Of a stretch of 64,000 nt of DNA, positions 43,472 through 53,327 are shown piece by piece; the stretch's first letter is position 1, and each line of letters starts with the position of its first letter. Source of the stretch: Cryptosporangium aurantiacum (lineage in GTDB: Bacteria; Actinomycetota; Actinomycetes; Mycobacteriales; Cryptosporangiaceae); NCBI RefSeq assembly GCF_900143005.1, contig NZ_FRCS01000001.1:62001-126000 (forward strand), in the 5' to 3' direction. Below the pieces are notes generated by a model that was not told the DNA's origin, ran no database searches, and was given only the letters and a program-made list of their open reading frames with translations. A program made the translations under genes and the position numbers.

Positions 43472-45400
43472 TCAGTCGGCGACGGTGGTGCCGTTACTGC
43501 ACGGGGCGCCGGTCTCGATCGACGCCGTGATCCGGTACTCCTCCAGGAACTTGTCGATCCGCTCGTCGTCCGCGTCGTTGACCTTGAGCTGGTAGCCCCA
43601 GGCCTGCAACGAGATCGGGCTTTCGAGGCCTGGGTACGGACTCAGGAACGTGTAATCCTTGCCGGTGACCCGGGCCTTCAGGGAGTCGACTTGGTCGGGC
43701 GTGAGGTCGGGGCGATAGGTGATCCAGACCGCGCCGTGCTCGAGGCTGTGGACGGCGTGCCCGTCGTCGATCTTCGTCGCGTAGACATCGCCCTGGCAGT
43801 TCTGCCAGACCGCGTCGTGGTCGCCACCCACCGGCGGCTTCACGGCGTAATTGGAGTCGCCGGCGACGTGCTGCGTGGTGAGAATCTCCGGCTGGGTGGT
43901 GCGATAGTCGACGACGCCCTCGATCGCGACGCTGCTGGTTCCGCCGTCGGAGCCGTCGCGCACGATGTAGATGCCGGCGGTCACGCCGCCGCCGCAGAGC
44001 AGAATCAGGACCACCACGCCGACGACCAGACCGGCGATGAGCTGGCCCTTGCCGCCCGACTTCCCACCCGGCGCGCCCGGTAGGGGGCCGCCCGACGCTC
44101 CGGGCGGCACGAAACCGGGCGGTGGCGGGAACCCACCTGCCGCACCGGGAGGGGGGACAAACCCGGTGGGCGGCGGGAATCCGCCGTGCACGGGCGCCGG
44201 CGACGCAAAGCCGCCCTGCCCCGGTGCGGCGGCGTATCCGCCCTGGCCAGGTGCGGCCGGGAAGCCGGGCTGACCGGGCGCAGCGGGGTATCCGTGCTGA
44301 CCGGGCGCGCCCGGGGCGCCGGTTTGTGGGGGTGTAGCAGGGTAGCTGGGTTGGCCGGGTGCGCCCGGGGCGCCGGTTTGTGGGGGTGCGGCCGGGTAGC
44401 TGGGTTGGCCGGGTGCGCCCGGGGCGCCGGCTTGTGGTGGTGCGGCCGGGTAGCCGGGCTGGCCGGGCGCGCCCGGGGCGCCGGGCTGGCCGGGCGCGGT
44501 GGGGTAGTTGGGTTGGCCGGGCGTGGCCGGGATACCGGGCTGGCCGGGCGCGGTGGGGTAGTTGGGTTGGCCGGGCGTGGCCGAGGGGCCGGTTTGTGGG
44601 GGTGCAGCGGGATAGCTGGGTTGGCCGGGGCCGGCGGGCTGCCCCGGCGCGCCGGGATAGCCGGGCGCGGCGTGGTAGCCGGGAGCCGCGTGGACGCCGG
44701 TCGGTGCCCCGCTGGCGTAGTACGGGGAGGGAGAACCGGGCGGCGGAGGCCAAGCCGCGCCAGTGGCAGGAACTGCGACGGGGCCGGTGACGTGGCCGGA
44801 CGAAGGCGGGAACGGGCCGGCGGGAGGGAAGCTCGCCGCCGGTTCGGCGGGATCGCTCGATGCCAGGTGAGCAGGCGGAGGTGGCAGGACCGACGGCTCT
44901 GCCGTAGCCGGCGGTGCGGAAGTGTCGCTCGCGGCGCCCTCGCTAGCCTGCGCCGCCACCGTGGACGGCGGTACCTCAGCTGACGGCGCGCCCTCGGACG
45001 GGGACGTCCCCTCGGTCGGCGTTGCCCCACCGGACGGCGCTGCCCCCTCGGGCGGTGCTGCGCCCTCGGGCGGTGCTGCGCCCTCGGGCGGTGCTGCGCC
45101 CTCGGGCGGTGCTGCGCCCTCGGGCGGTGCTGCGCCCTCGGGCGGTGCTGCGCCCTCGGGCGGTGCTGCGCCCTCGGGCGGTGCTGCGCCCTCGGGCGGT
45201 GCTGCGCCCTCGGGCGGTGCTGCGGCCTCGGGCGGTGGTGCCTGTTCGGGCGGTGATGCCTCGTTGGGCGTTAGTGCCTCGGCGGGCGGGGACGGCGGGC
45301 TGGGCGGGGGTGCGTCGGTCGGCGGCGAGCCGTCCGGGGAGGTTCGCTGGGGCGGCACGGCCCCGTGCGGTGGTAACTCGCCGGGCGACGTCCAGCTCAT
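43472..45400 (-). CDS. DUF3105 membrane-anchored protein with long repeat-rich N-terminus
   Basis: 642 residues. The first ~450 are low complexity: a block of about eleven Pro-Pro-Glu-Gly-Ala-Ala hexapeptides, then collagen-like Gly-Gln-Pro-x-x-Pro-Ala repeats. One membrane helix (~453-480, LIAGLVVGVVVLILLCGGG) precedes an exterior DUF3105 domain (~490-642). The domain has PPVGGDHDAVWQNCQGDVY, HAVHSLEHGAVWITYRPDL and a C-terminal APCSNG. Four His and two Cys of these stretches also occur in the paralogue two genes away. The repeat region is inside the cell if the helix runs in-to-out. Function unknown; conserved His residues suggest metal binding. It overlaps the DUF305 gene by ATGA, with GGAGAGA before the ATG. 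Confidence 0.87.
   Translation of the reverse strand: MSWTSPGELPPHGAVPPQRTSPDGSPPTDAPPPSPPSPPAEALTPNEASPPEQAPPPEAAAPPEGAAPPEGAAPPEGAAPPEGAAPPEGAAPPEGAAPPEGAAPPEGAAPPEGAAPPEGAAPSGGATPTEGTSPSEGAPSAEVPPSTVAAQASEGAASDTSAPPATAEPSVLPPPPAHLASSDPAEPAASFPPAGPFPPSSGHVTGPVAVPATGAAWPPPPGSPSPYYASGAPTGVHAAPGYHAAPGYPGAPGQPAGPGQPSYPAAPPQTGPSATPGQPNYPTAPGQPGIPATPGQPNYPTAPGQPGAPGAPGQPGYPAAPPQAGAPGAPGQPSYPAAPPQTGAPGAPGQPSYPATPPQTGAPGAPGQHGYPAAPGQPGFPAAPGQGGYAAAPGQGGFASPAPVHGGFPPPTGFVPPPGAAGGFPPPPGFVPPGASGGPLPGAPGGKSGGKGQLIAGLVVGVVVLILLCGGGVTAGIYIVRDGSDGGTSSVAIEGVVDYRTTQPEILTTQHVAGDSNYAVKPPVGGDHDAVWQNCQGDVYATKIDDGHAVHSLEHGAVWITYRPDLTPDQVDSLKARVTGKDYTFLSPYPGLESPISLQAWGYQLKVNDADDERIDKFLEEYRITASIETGAPCSNGTTVAD
45042..45239. 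repeat. 18-bp minisatellite, about 11 copies
   Basis: GCGCCCTCGGGCGGTGCT repeats without interruption nine times identically (45060-45221), with a one-base variant copy before and a degenerate copy after. It encodes Pro-Pro-Glu-Gly-Ala-Ala on the minus strand. Near-perfect DNA identity indicates recent expansion by slippage, and the number may vary between strains. Confidence 0.95.
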
Positions 45401-46515
45401 TTCTCTCCGCTCAACCGGTTCTTCTGCTGTTGCAGCGCGTCGATCTCCGACTGCTGCGACGTTTTTATCTGACGGGCCAGGTACAGCACCTGGTCATCCT
45501 CCGCCTGTTTCAGCGCGGAGTCGGCCATGTGGATCCCGCCCAGATGGTGCTGGATCATCAGGTCGATGAACAGCTGGTCCCTGACCGTGCCGGTGGACGT
45601 GCGCAGCTTCTCCAGCTGAGCATCGCTGGCCATGCCGGGCATCCGTCCGTCGACGATCAGCGCTCGCCCCCCGTCCGGCATCCACGCCATCGCGGGGTCC
45701 GTGCTGGTCGGGTTGAGGTCCCAGTTGCGCAGCCAGCCGATCATCAGGCCGATCTGCGCCTGCTGGGTCAGCGTGATGTCGATCGCGATCTGCCGCAGCG
45801 CCGCGTCGTCGGTGACGCGGTACTCCAGCGACGCCATCGTGACGGCTTGGGCGTGGTGGGTCATCATGTCGCGCGTGAATCCGGCGTCCGCGGAGTCGTC
45901 GGCGGGCCGGTGCGGGCTACCGACCCAGAATCCGATGCCGAACCCGACGGCCAGCACCAGGATCGCGGCCATCACCGCACGGTAGATGCGCGTGCGACGC
46001 CCGGCCCGGACCCGCGCGCTTCCGGCGACTGCGGCGTCCTCGCCGTAATCGTCCCCACCGTCATCGGCCTCGAAGGAGGTGATCCCAAAGGAGCCGGCCT
46101 CGCCGACCCGGGCGCCATCGGACCTGCCGCGCCCGGCGCTGCTGGCCCTCGCGGGCCCGGCGCCATCGGACCCGCCGCGCCCGGCGCCATCGGACCCGCC
46201 GCGCCCGGCGCTGCCGGCCCTCGCGCGGCCGGCTCTACCGGCCCCGCTGTGCCTGCCGCCCCCGGCCCCGGTGCCGCCAAGCTCGGCGCTGTCAACGCCC
46301 GCGCCGCCGAGCTCGGGGCCGCCGGACCCGCTGTCGGCGGCCTCGGGGCCGCTGACGTCCGCGGCGGCTCGCGGGTCAGCGTCCCCATCGTCGTTAATCG
46401 TGAGCTCGGCCGACGACTCGTCGGCGGCGTCGTCACCGACGCCGGCCGACCTGTCCTCCGCGTCGAGCTCGTCGAGCCGACGCCGTGCGCCGGCGAACCC
46501 CCGTCCGTGCGCCAC
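45397..46515 (-). CDS. DUF305 membrane-anchored protein
   Basis: 372 residues. A Gly/Ala/Ser/Arg-rich disordered region (~30-150) precedes one membrane helix (~177-200, VMAAILVLAVGFGIGFWVG) and an exterior four-helix DUF305 domain. The domain has two histidine pairs, FTRDMMTHHAQAV (~215-227) and LFIDLMIQHHLGGIHMA (~315-331), with Met-rich surroundings. DUF305/CopM proteins bind copper at such His/Met sites, so copper or another metal is the best guess. The GTG start has GGGGAA 5 nt upstream. It sits between two DUF3105 genes and overlaps the downstream one by 4 nt, so the three products likely act together at the membrane surface. Confidence 0.88.
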   Translation of the reverse strand: MAHGRGFAGARRRLDELDAEDRSAGVGDDAADESSAELTINDDGDADPRAAADVSGPEAADSGSGGPELGGAGVDSAELGGTGAGGGRHSGAGRAGRARAGSAGRGGSDGAGRGGSDGAGPARASSAGRGRSDGARVGEAGSFGITSFEADDGGDDYGEDAAVAGSARVRAGRRTRIYRAVMAAILVLAVGFGIGFWVGSPHRPADDSADAGFTRDMMTHHAQAVTMASLEYRVTDDAALRQIAIDITLTQQAQIGLMIGWLRNWDLNPTSTDPAMAWMPDGGRALIVDGRMPGMASDAQLEKLRTSTGTVRDQLFIDLMIQHHLGGIHMADSALKQAEDDQVLYLARQIKTSQQSEIDALQQQKNRLSGEK

Positions 46516-46539
46516 TGGTTCCCCAATCGCTGTCCGGCG

Positions 46540-47652
46540 TCAGCTGCCGGACTGCATCCCGTCGGTCGCCGAGGCTTCCTGCGGCGTGTCACCGGTCACG
46601 GTGACACCGTTGGAGCAGGACGCGCCGGACTCGACGCTCGCGTTCACCCGGTACTGCGTGATGAACTCGTCGATCCGCTTGTCGTCGACGCTGTCGACCT
46701 TGAGCTGGAAGCCCCAAGCCTGCAGCGAGATCGGCTTGTCGAGGCCGGGGTAGGGGCTCATGAACATGTAGTCCTTGCCCTTGACCTTCTCGGCCAGCTT
46801 GTCGATCTGCGCCTGCGGCAGGTCGGGGTTGTAGGTCACCCAGACCGCGCCGTGCTCGAGGCTGTGCACCGCGTGCTCGTTCGGGATCTGCTTGGCGTAG
46901 ACGTCGCCGTTGCAGTTCTCCCACGAGCCGTTGTGGTTGCCGCCCACCGGCGGGCTGGTCTCGTACTTCACCTTGCCCGCCACGTGGTTCTGGGTGAGCC
47001 ACTTGACGTCCTTGGCGCGGTAGTTCGTCACGCCGTCGATCTGCTGCGACCGCCGCTCGCCGAACGGCTTGCTGGCGTCCCAGGAGTACCAGACGCCGTA
47101 GCCGATGATGCTCAGCGCGACGATCGTGACGATGCCGCCGAGCACGATGTTGCCCCAGGGCAGACCCGTGCTCTTGACCTTCACCGGCTGGCGCCCGCGG
47201 CCGCCGCCGCTCTTACCGGCCGGGCCTTTGCCGGGGCCCTTGCCCCCGCCGGAACCGCCACGGCCCGGCGCGGACTTCCCGGCGCCCGGCTTGGTCGCAC
47301 CGGCCTTGCTGGCGCCGACCTTGGCCGCCGCGCTCTTGGCGCCGGTCGACTTCGCGGCGGTCGACTTCGCACCAGTCGATTTGGCGGCGGTCGACTTCGC
47401 GGCGGTCGATTTGGCAGCGGTGGATTTCGCGGCGGTCGACTTCGCCGCCGTCGACTTCGCCGGTGGAGCCTCAGCGGCCGCCGTCTCGGTCTCGGTTGCC
47501 TCGGTCTCAGTCGCCTCGGTGGTCTCGGTCGCCTCGGCGTCGGACTCGGCGGTTGGGTTCTCGACCTTCTCGGTCGAGGCCGACTTACCGGACGAGTCGC
47601 GCTCGGGCCGCTTACCGGAACCGGACCTGCGCTGCGTGGTGTTGGACGGCAT
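46540..47652 (-). CDS. DUF3105 membrane-anchored protein with Lys/Ala-rich linker
   Basis: 370 residues, first gene of the operon. A Thr/Glu-rich stretch (TEATETEATETETAAAE) is followed by about eight Ala-Lys-Ser-Thr-Ala-type repeats and a Gly/Lys/Pro segment, all highly basic like a histone H1 tail. A membrane helix (~165-190, IVLGGIVTIVALSIIGYGVWY) leads to the exterior DUF3105 domain (PPVGGNHNGSWENCNGDVY, HAVHSLEHGAVWVTYNPDL, GASCSNGV). The domain is closely similar to that of the paralogue downstream. The start is the ATG with AAAGG 4 nt upstream; an ATG four codons earlier is possible. It is divergent from argS. Function unknown. Confidence 0.86.
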   Translation of the reverse strand: MPSNTTQRRSGSGKRPERDSSGKSASTEKVENPTAESDAEATETTEATETEATETETAAAEAPPAKSTAAKSTAAKSTAAKSTAAKSTAAKSTGAKSTAAKSTGAKSAAAKVGASKAGATKPGAGKSAPGRGGSGGGKGPGKGPAGKSGGGRGRQPVKVKSTGLPWGNIVLGGIVTIVALSIIGYGVWYSWDASKPFGERRSQQIDGVTNYRAKDVKWLTQNHVAGKVKYETSPPVGGNHNGSWENCNGDVYAKQIPNEHAVHSLEHGAVWVTYNPDLPQAQIDKLAEKVKGKDYMFMSPYPGLDKPISLQAWGFQLKVDSVDDKRIDEFITQYRVNASVESGASCSNGVTVTGDTPQEASATDGMQSGS

Positions 47653-47873
47653 GGGACCTTTCATGGCTTCCGTGCGCGGGCCCGCCGTTCTGGCGGAAGC
47701 CCCGGGGAGGGTGCGGACCGTGCGTGCGGGCCGGCAAACCAGGCAACCGAGGCCCGACCAGGTAACGATCCATGATCTCGCCTCGTTCCGCGCGCTCGGC
47801 CCGCGGGGCACGCGTGCGCTCGCCCCCACGGTAGCGGGCGGGGCTGCCCCGCGACGCTCGATAGCATGACGTA

Positions 47874-49529
47874 GTGACTCCCGATGCCCTCTCGGCCGCG
47901 ATACTCACTGCGGCGCGCGCTGTCTTCACCGAGCGCGGACTCGATTCCGCGAGCCTGCCCGACGCGGTGACGGTGGAGCGACCCCGCAACCCGGAGCACG
48001 GCGACTACGCGACCAATATCGCGCTCCAGATCGCCAAGCGAGCCGGGGTGAAGCCGCGCGACCTGGCGGGCTGGCTCGCCGAAGCGCTCGCGACGACGGA
48101 TGGCATCAAGACGACCGACGTCGCCGGTCCCGGCTTCCTCAACATCACGCTGGAGGCCGCCGCGCAGGGTGAGCTCGCGCGGACGATCGTGCAGGCCGCG
48201 GAGACCTACGGTCGCACGGACACGCTGGACAAGAAGCGCATCAACCTCGAATTCGTCTCCGCGAACCCGACCGGACCGGTACACATCGGCGGGGTGCGCT
48301 GGGCGGCGGTCGGCGACACGCTGGCCCGGTTGCTGGAGGCGGCCGGCGCCGACGTGACCCGCGAGTACTACTTCAACGACCACGGTGCGCAGATCGACCG
48401 GTTCGCCAAGTCGCTGCTCGCGGCGGCGCGCAGCGAGCCGGCGCCCGAGGACGGTTACGGCGGCGCTTACATCGCCGAGATCGCCGCCGAGGTCCTGCGC
48501 CGGCGTCCCGACGCTCTGGAGAGCCCGGACCCGCAGGAAGTGTTCCGCCAGATCGGCGTCGATCTGATGTTCGACGAAGTGAAGCGCAGCCTGCACGACT
48601 TCGGCGTCGATTTTGACGTGTACTTCCACGAGAACTCGCTGTTCGAGTCCGGCGCGGTCGAGCGGGCGGTCGCCACGCTGCGTGAACATGGTCACATCTT
48701 CGAGCGGGACGGCGCGGTGTGGCTCCGCACCACCGACTTCGGGGACGACAAAGACCGCCCGATCATCAAGAGCAACGGCGAGGCCGCGTACATCGCCGGT
48801 GACGCCGCCTACTACCTCGACAAGCGCGCCCGCGGGTTCGAGGTCTGCATCTACATGCTCGGCGCCGACCACACCGGGTACGTGCGGCGGCTCAAGTCGC
48901 TGGCGGCGTGCGCGGGCGACGACCCGAACTACAACATCGAGGTACTGATCGGGCAGCTGGTCAACCTGGTGAAGGATGGCCAGCCGGTCCGGATGTCCAA
49001 GCGCGCCGGCACCGTGGTCACGATGGCCGAGCTCGTGGACGCGATCGGCGTCGACGCGTCCCGGTACGCGCTGGCGCGCTCCAGCGTGAACCAGTCGATC
49101 GACATCGACCTGAACCTCTGGGCCCGGCGCACCAACGACAACCCGGTGTTCTACGTCCAGTACGTCGCCGCACGCACCGCAAACGTCACGCGAAACGCAC
49201 GTGACGTCGGGATCACGCTGGACGAGACTGCGTTCAAGCCCGAGCTGCTCACCCACGAGTACGAGTCGGCGCTGCTCGGCGCCCTGGCGGAGTTCCCTCG
49301 TGTCATCGCAGGCGCCGCCGAACTGCGCGAGCCGCACCGGGTAGCTCACTACCTGGAGTCGCTCGCGGCCACCTATCACCGCTGGTACGACGAGTGCCGG
49401 GTGATCCCGAAGGGAGACGAGGAGATCACCGACGTGAACCGGACCCGGCTCTGGCTCAACGTGGCCACCCGCACGGTCGTCGCGAACGGGCTCCGCCTGC
49501 TCGGCGTGACCGCACCGGAGCGAATGTGA
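47874..49529 (+). CDS. argS: Arginyl-tRNA synthetase
   Basis: 551 residues, class I. It attaches arginine to tRNA-Arg. The N-terminal Add-1 domain recognises the tRNA D-loop. The HIGH signature appears as [11 protein letters not shown] (~130-140), KMSKS as RMSKR (~372-376), and the C-terminal DALR anticodon domain holds [11 protein letters not shown] and [10 protein letters not shown]. The GTG start has no Shine-Dalgarno; TAGCAT lies 6 nt upstream, so this mRNA is probably leaderless. It heads a row of amino-acid genes: lysA begins inside its stop codon (GTGA). Confidence 0.96.
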   Translation: MTPDALSAAILTAARAVFTERGLDSASLPDAVTVERPRNPEHGDYATNIALQIAKRAGVKPRDLAGWLAEALATTDGIKTTDVAGPGFLNITLEAAAQGELARTIVQAAETYGRTDTLDKKRINLEFVSANPTGPVHIGGVRWAAVGDTLARLLEAAGADVTREYYFNDHGAQIDRFAKSLLAAARSEPAPEDGYGGAYIAEIAAEVLRRRPDALESPDPQEVFRQIGVDLMFDEVKRSLHDFGVDFDVYFHENSLFESGAVERAVATLREHGHIFERDGAVWLRTTDFGDDKDRPIIKSNGEAAYIAGDAAYYLDKRARGFEVCIYMLGADHTGYVRRLKSLAACAGDDPNYNIEVLIGQLVNLVKDGQPVRMSKRAGTVVTMAELVDAIGVDASRYALARSSVNQSIDIDLNLWARRTNDNPVFYVQYVAARTANVTRNARDVGITLDETAFKPELLTHEYESALLGALAEFPRVIAGAAELREPHRVAHYLESLAATYHRWYDECRVIPKGDEEITDVNRTRLWLNVATRTVVANGLRLLGVTAPERM

Positions 49530-50914
49530 GGGCGCACCCGGCAGGACCTCGCCACGCCGAGGTCCTGCCCGTTCCCCACCTCGGCGGCCCGGCGGGAGAC
49601 CTCAACGCGCTCGACCCCACGATCTGGCCGGCGAGTGCGACCCGGAAGGACGGCGTCCTGCAGCTCGGCGGCGTCGACGTCCGTGACCTCGCCGCCGAGT
49701 TCGGCACGCCGGCGATCGTCCTCGACGAGGGTGACTTCCGCGCGCGGGCCCGCGGGTACGCCGAGGCGTTCACCGGCGGTGACGTGTTCTATGCGGGCAA
49801 GGCGTTCCTGAGCAAGGGCGTGGCCCGCTGGGTCGAGGCGGAAGGCCTCCACCTCGACGTCTGCACCGGTGGTGAGCTGACGGTCGCGCTGGCCGCCGGG
49901 TTCCCGCCGGAGAAGATCGCGCTGCACGGCAACAACAAGTCCACCGCCGAGCTGCGGCGCGCGGTGGAGTCCGGTGTCGGCCGGGTCGTGCTCGACTCGC
50001 AGGTGGAGATCGTCCGGCTCGCCGACGAGGCACAGCGAGCCGGGAAGACGATCAACGTCCTCGTCCGGGTCACGGTCGGCGTCGAGGCCCACACCCACGA
50101 GTACATCGCGACCGCCCACGAGGACCAGAAGTTCGGCTTCTCGCTGAGCGGCGGCGAAGCGGCCGAGGCGGTGGCGCGCGTTCTGCGCCAGCCCGGCCTG
50201 AAGCTGGTCGGCCTGCACAGCCACATCGGCTCGCAGATCTTCGACACGTCCGGCTTCGAGGTGTCCGCGCACCGGTTGGTGGGGCTGCTGCGGCAGATCC
50301 GCGACGAGCACGGCATCGAGCTCCCCGAGCTGGACCTCGGCGGCGGCTACGGCATCGCCTACGTCACCGGCGACACGCCGATCGAGGTCGGCGTCGTCGC
50401 GAAGGAGCTGCGCCGGATCGTCGAGACCGAGTGCGCCGCCGCCGGGCTCCCGGTGCCGCGGCTCGCGGTCGAGCCCGGCCGCGCGATCGTCGGCCCGGCC
50501 GGCGTGACGCTCTACGAGGTCGGCACCGTCAAGCCGGTCGACACCGGAACCGGGACCCGCACCTACGTCAGCGTCGACGGCGGGATCAGCGACAACCTGC
50601 GCACCGCCCTCTACGACGCCGAGTACACGTGCGTGCTGGCCTCCCGTGCGAGCACGGCACCACCGATGCTGGCCCGGGTGGTCGGCAGGCACTGCGAGAG
50701 CGGTGACGTGGTGGTCAAGGACGTCTGGCTGCCGTCCGACACGGTCCCCGGCGACCTGCTGGCCGTTGCCGCGACCGGCGCGTATTGCCGGAGCATGGCG
50801 AGCAACTACAACCACACGCCGCGGCCGCCGGTGGTCGCGGTGGCCGACGGGACCGGAAACGTCCTGGTCCGGCGCGAGACGGAGGACGACCTCATGCGGC
50901 TGGATGTCGGATGA
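49526..50914 (+). CDS. lysA: Diaminopimelate decarboxylase
   Basis: 462 residues, a PLP enzyme of fold III that makes L-lysine and CO2 from meso-diaminopimelate, the last lysine step. Lys92 in [12 protein letters not shown] is the Schiff-base lysine. Other motifs are [39 protein letters not shown] and [11 protein letters not shown]. The C-terminal [14 protein letters not shown] holds the active-site cysteine from the second subunit. It is about 20 residues longer at the N-terminus than many homologues ([10 protein letters not shown] opening), as is usual in actinomycetes. It overlaps argS and hom by four bases each. Confidence 0.95.
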   Translation: MRAHPAGPRHAEVLPVPHLGGPAGDLNALDPTIWPASATRKDGVLQLGGVDVRDLAAEFGTPAIVLDEGDFRARARGYAEAFTGGDVFYAGKAFLSKGVARWVEAEGLHLDVCTGGELTVALAAGFPPEKIALHGNNKSTAELRRAVESGVGRVVLDSQVEIVRLADEAQRAGKTINVLVRVTVGVEAHTHEYIATAHEDQKFGFSLSGGEAAEAVARVLRQPGLKLVGLHSHIGSQIFDTSGFEVSAHRLVGLLRQIRDEHGIELPELDLGGGYGIAYVTGDTPIEVGVVAKELRRIVETECAAAGLPVPRLAVEPGRAIVGPAGVTLYEVGTVKPVDTGTGTRTYVSVDGGISDNLRTALYDAEYTCVLASRASTAPPMLARVVGRHCESGDVVVKDVWLPSDTVPGDLLAVAATGAYCRSMASNYNHTPRPPVVAVADGTGNVLVRRETEDDLMRLDVG

Positions 50915-52227
50915 CCAAGGAGCCTGCCAAGCGACCCTTGCGGGTCGCGATCCTCGGCTACGGCACGGTCGGCCGTGAGGTCGTCCGACTGCTTCATACG
51001 CAGGCGGACGATTTGACGGCGCGCATCGGCGCACCGCTGGAGCTCGCCGGCATCGCGGTGCGCCGCGGCGGCCGCGATCGCGGGGTGGATCCCGCGCTCC
51101 TCACCACCGACGCTCACGGGCTGGCCGTCCGCGACGACGTCGACCTGGTCGTCGAGGTCGTCGGCGGGATCGAGCCCGCCCGCAGCTGGCTGGTCGACGC
51201 GCTGAAGGCGGGCAAGTCGGTGGTCAGCGCGAACAAGGCGCTGCTGGCCGAGGACGGCGCGACGCTCCAGGACGCCGCCGCGGCCGGGGGCGCCGACCTC
51301 TACTACGAGGCCGCCGTCGCCGCCGCGATCCCGATCATCCGCCCGCTGCGGGAGTCGCTGCACGGCGACCGGATCACGCGCGTCACCGGCATCGTCAACG
51401 GGACGACGAACTACATCCTTTCCCAGATGGATGCCACCGGCGCCGGGTTCAACGAGGCGCTCGAAGAGGCCACCGAGCTGGGTTACGCCGAGGCCGACCC
51501 GACCGCGGACGTCGAGGGTTTCGACGCCGCCGCGAAGGCCGCGATCCTCGCCTCGCTCGCGTTCCACACCCGGGTGACCGCCGCGGACGTCCACCGCGAG
51601 GGCATCACCGAGATCACCGCGGCCGACGTGGCGAGCGCGAGGGCGATGGGCTGCACGGTGAAGCTGCTCTGCATCGCCGAACGGCATCGCGACGAGGACG
51701 GCGGCGAGTCGGTCAGCGTCCGGGTGCACCCGGCGATGCTGCCGCGGACCCACCCGTTGTCGTCGGTCGGGGACGCGTTCAACGCGGTCTTCGTCGAGGC
51801 GGACGCCGCCGGTCAGCTGATGTTCTACGGACGCGGAGCAGGCGGCGCGCCGACCGCCAGCGCGGTGGTCGGTGACCTGGTCGCGGTGGCTCGCAACCGA
51901 CTGGCCGGCGCCCGCACGACGGCCGAGTCGCCCTACGCCGACCTGCGGATCCGCACGGTTGCCGAGGCGCTCACCCGCTACCACATCTCGCTCGACGTCG
52001 CGGACAAGGCCGGGGTGCTCGCCGAGGTGGCGGCCGCCTTCGCCGGGCACGATGTCAGCATCTCCACGGTCCGGCAGGAGGGGCGTGGCGACGACGCGAC
52101 GCTCGTGATCGTCACGCACACCGCCACCGACGCCGCTCTCGCGGCCACCGTGGACGCGCTGCGCGAGCTGCCGATCGTCCGGAACGTCGTCAGCGTCATG
52201 CGGGTCGAAGGGGGAGAGGCGAAGTGA
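50911..52227 (+). CDS. hom: Homoserine dehydrogenase with ACT domain
   Basis: 438 residues. It reduces aspartate semialdehyde to homoserine with NAD(P)H, the branch point to threonine and methionine. The Rossmann motif is [15 protein letters not shown] near residues 14-28, the catalytic domain carries [12 protein letters not shown], then [14 protein letters not shown] and [26 protein letters not shown]-terminal ACT domain ([26 protein letters not shown]) likely gives threonine feedback inhibition. It starts in the lysA stop codon (ATGA) and ends in the thrC start (GTGA). Confidence 0.95.
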   Translation: MTKEPAKRPLRVAILGYGTVGREVVRLLHTQADDLTARIGAPLELAGIAVRRGGRDRGVDPALLTTDAHGLAVRDDVDLVVEVVGGIEPARSWLVDALKAGKSVVSANKALLAEDGATLQDAAAAGGADLYYEAAVAAAIPIIRPLRESLHGDRITRVTGIVNGTTNYILSQMDATGAGFNEALEEATELGYAEADPTADVEGFDAAAKAAILASLAFHTRVTAADVHREGITEITAADVASARAMGCTVKLLCIAERHRDEDGGESVSVRVHPAMLPRTHPLSSVGDAFNAVFVEADAAGQLMFYGRGAGGAPTASAVVGDLVAVARNRLAGARTTAESPYADLRIRTVAEALTRYHISLDVADKAGVLAEVAAAFAGHDVSISTVRQEGRGDDATLVIVTHTATDAALAATVDALRELPIVRNVVSVMRVEGGEAK

Positions 52228-53327
52228 ACGCGCTCGGCGTCCAGCCGGCCGGAGTCACCCGGAGCGGGTCGAGACCGGCCTGGCGGGGGCTCATCGAGGA
52301 GTACCGGGAGCACCTCCCGGTGTCGGACTCCACCCCGGTAATCACTCTGCGTGAGGGCGGTACGCCGCTCTTCCCGGCTCCGGTCCTCTCCGAGCGCACC
52401 GGGTGCGACGTCTACCTGAAGATCGAGGGCGCCAACCCGACCGGGTCGTTCAAGGACCGCGGGATGACGCTGGCGATCTCCAAGGCCGTGGAGGAGGGCG
52501 CGAAGGCCGTCATCTGCGCGTCCACCGGCAACACGTCGGCCTCGGCCGCCGCCTACGCCGCGCGCGCGGGCCTGGTCTGCGCGGTGCTGGTCCCGCAGGG
52601 CAAGATCGCGCTCGGCAAGATGGCCCAGGCGCTGGTGTACGGCGCGAAGCTCCTGCAGGTCGACGGCAACTTCGACGACTGTCTGCAGCTGGCGTCCAAG
52701 CTCTCGCTGGAGTACCCGGTGAGCCTGGTGAACTCGACCAACGAGTACCGGCTCGAGGGCCAGAAGACCGCCTCGTTCGAGATCGTCGACGCGCTCGGCG
52801 ACGCACCGGACGCGCACTTCCTGCCGGTCGGTAACGCCGGCAACATCACCGCGTACTGGCGCGGGTACGTCCAGGCGCACGCGAAGGGCTGGGCGAGCCA
52901 CCGGCCGGTCATGCGCGGGTTCCAGGCCGCGGGCGCGGCGCCGCTGGTGTCCGGCGAGGTCGTGCGCGAGCCGTCGACGATCGCTACCGCGATCCGGATC
53001 GGCAACCCGGCGTCCTGGACGAAGGCGATCGCGGCCAGGGACGAGTCGGGCGGGGCCATCGAGGCCGTCACCGACCGGCAGATCCTCGCCGCGTACCGGC
53101 TCCTCGCCCGCTCGGAAGCCGTGTTCGTGGAACCGGCGTCGGCCGCCTCGGTGGCCGGTCTGCTCGCCGCGTCCGAGGCCGGGACGCTCGAGCGTGGCCA
53201 GCGGGTGGTCTGCACGGTCACCGGCAACGGCCTGAAGGACCCAGACTGGGCGATCTCCGGTGCTCCGGCACCGCGCACGGTTCCGGTCGACGCGGCCGTC
53301 GCCGCCGCCGAGCTGGGCCTCGCGTGA
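52224..53327 (+). CDS. thrC: Threonine synthase
   Basis: 367 residues, PLP enzyme of fold II converting O-phosphohomoserine to threonine. Lys77 in [11 protein letters not shown] is the PLP lysine. [17 protein letters not shown] and [15 protein letters not shown] bind substrate phosphate and cofactor phosphate. It is of the short bacterial (Bacillus/Mycobacterium-like) type without the N-terminal extension of E. coli ThrC. It is coupled to hom and thrB by GTGA overlaps on both sides. Confidence 0.95.
   Translation: MNALGVQPAGVTRSGSRPAWRGLIEEYREHLPVSDSTPVITLREGGTPLFPAPVLSERTGCDVYLKIEGANPTGSFKDRGMTLAISKAVEEGAKAVICASTGNTSASAAAYAARAGLVCAVLVPQGKIALGKMAQALVYGAKLLQVDGNFDDCLQLASKLSLEYPVSLVNSTNEYRLEGQKTASFEIVDALGDAPDAHFLPVGNAGNITAYWRGYVQAHAKGWASHRPVMRGFQAAGAAPLVSGEVVREPSTIATAIRIGNPASWTKAIAARDESGGAIEAVTDRQILAAYRLLARSEAVFVEPASAASVAGLLAASEAGTLERGQRVVCTVTGNGLKDPDWAISGAPAPRTVPVDAAVAAAELGLA

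Noticed and set aside
45042-45239. Repeats considered as a CRISPR array
   Set aside because: The units are contiguous with no spacers and stay in frame inside a coding sequence; no cas genes are present.
47612-47773. 53-codon minus-strand ORF (MDRYLVGPRLPGLPAR...) overlapping the start of the first DUF3105 gene
   Set aside because: It has a passable GAGGCGAG site and might be a leader peptide, but codon use is mixed and it overlaps the real gene in another frame. Not strong enough to annotate.
45022-47775. 917-codon plus-strand frame opposite the DUF3105/DUF305 operon
   Set aside because: It begins in the 18-bp repeat read backwards (Arg-Ala-Val-Leu-Arg-Pro repeats) and mirrors coding on the other strand.
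43258-47874. tRNA-Arg(CCG) and argS lying 4.5 kb apart as a functional unit
   Set aside because: They are on opposite strands and separated by an unrelated operon; coincidence is the simplest reading.
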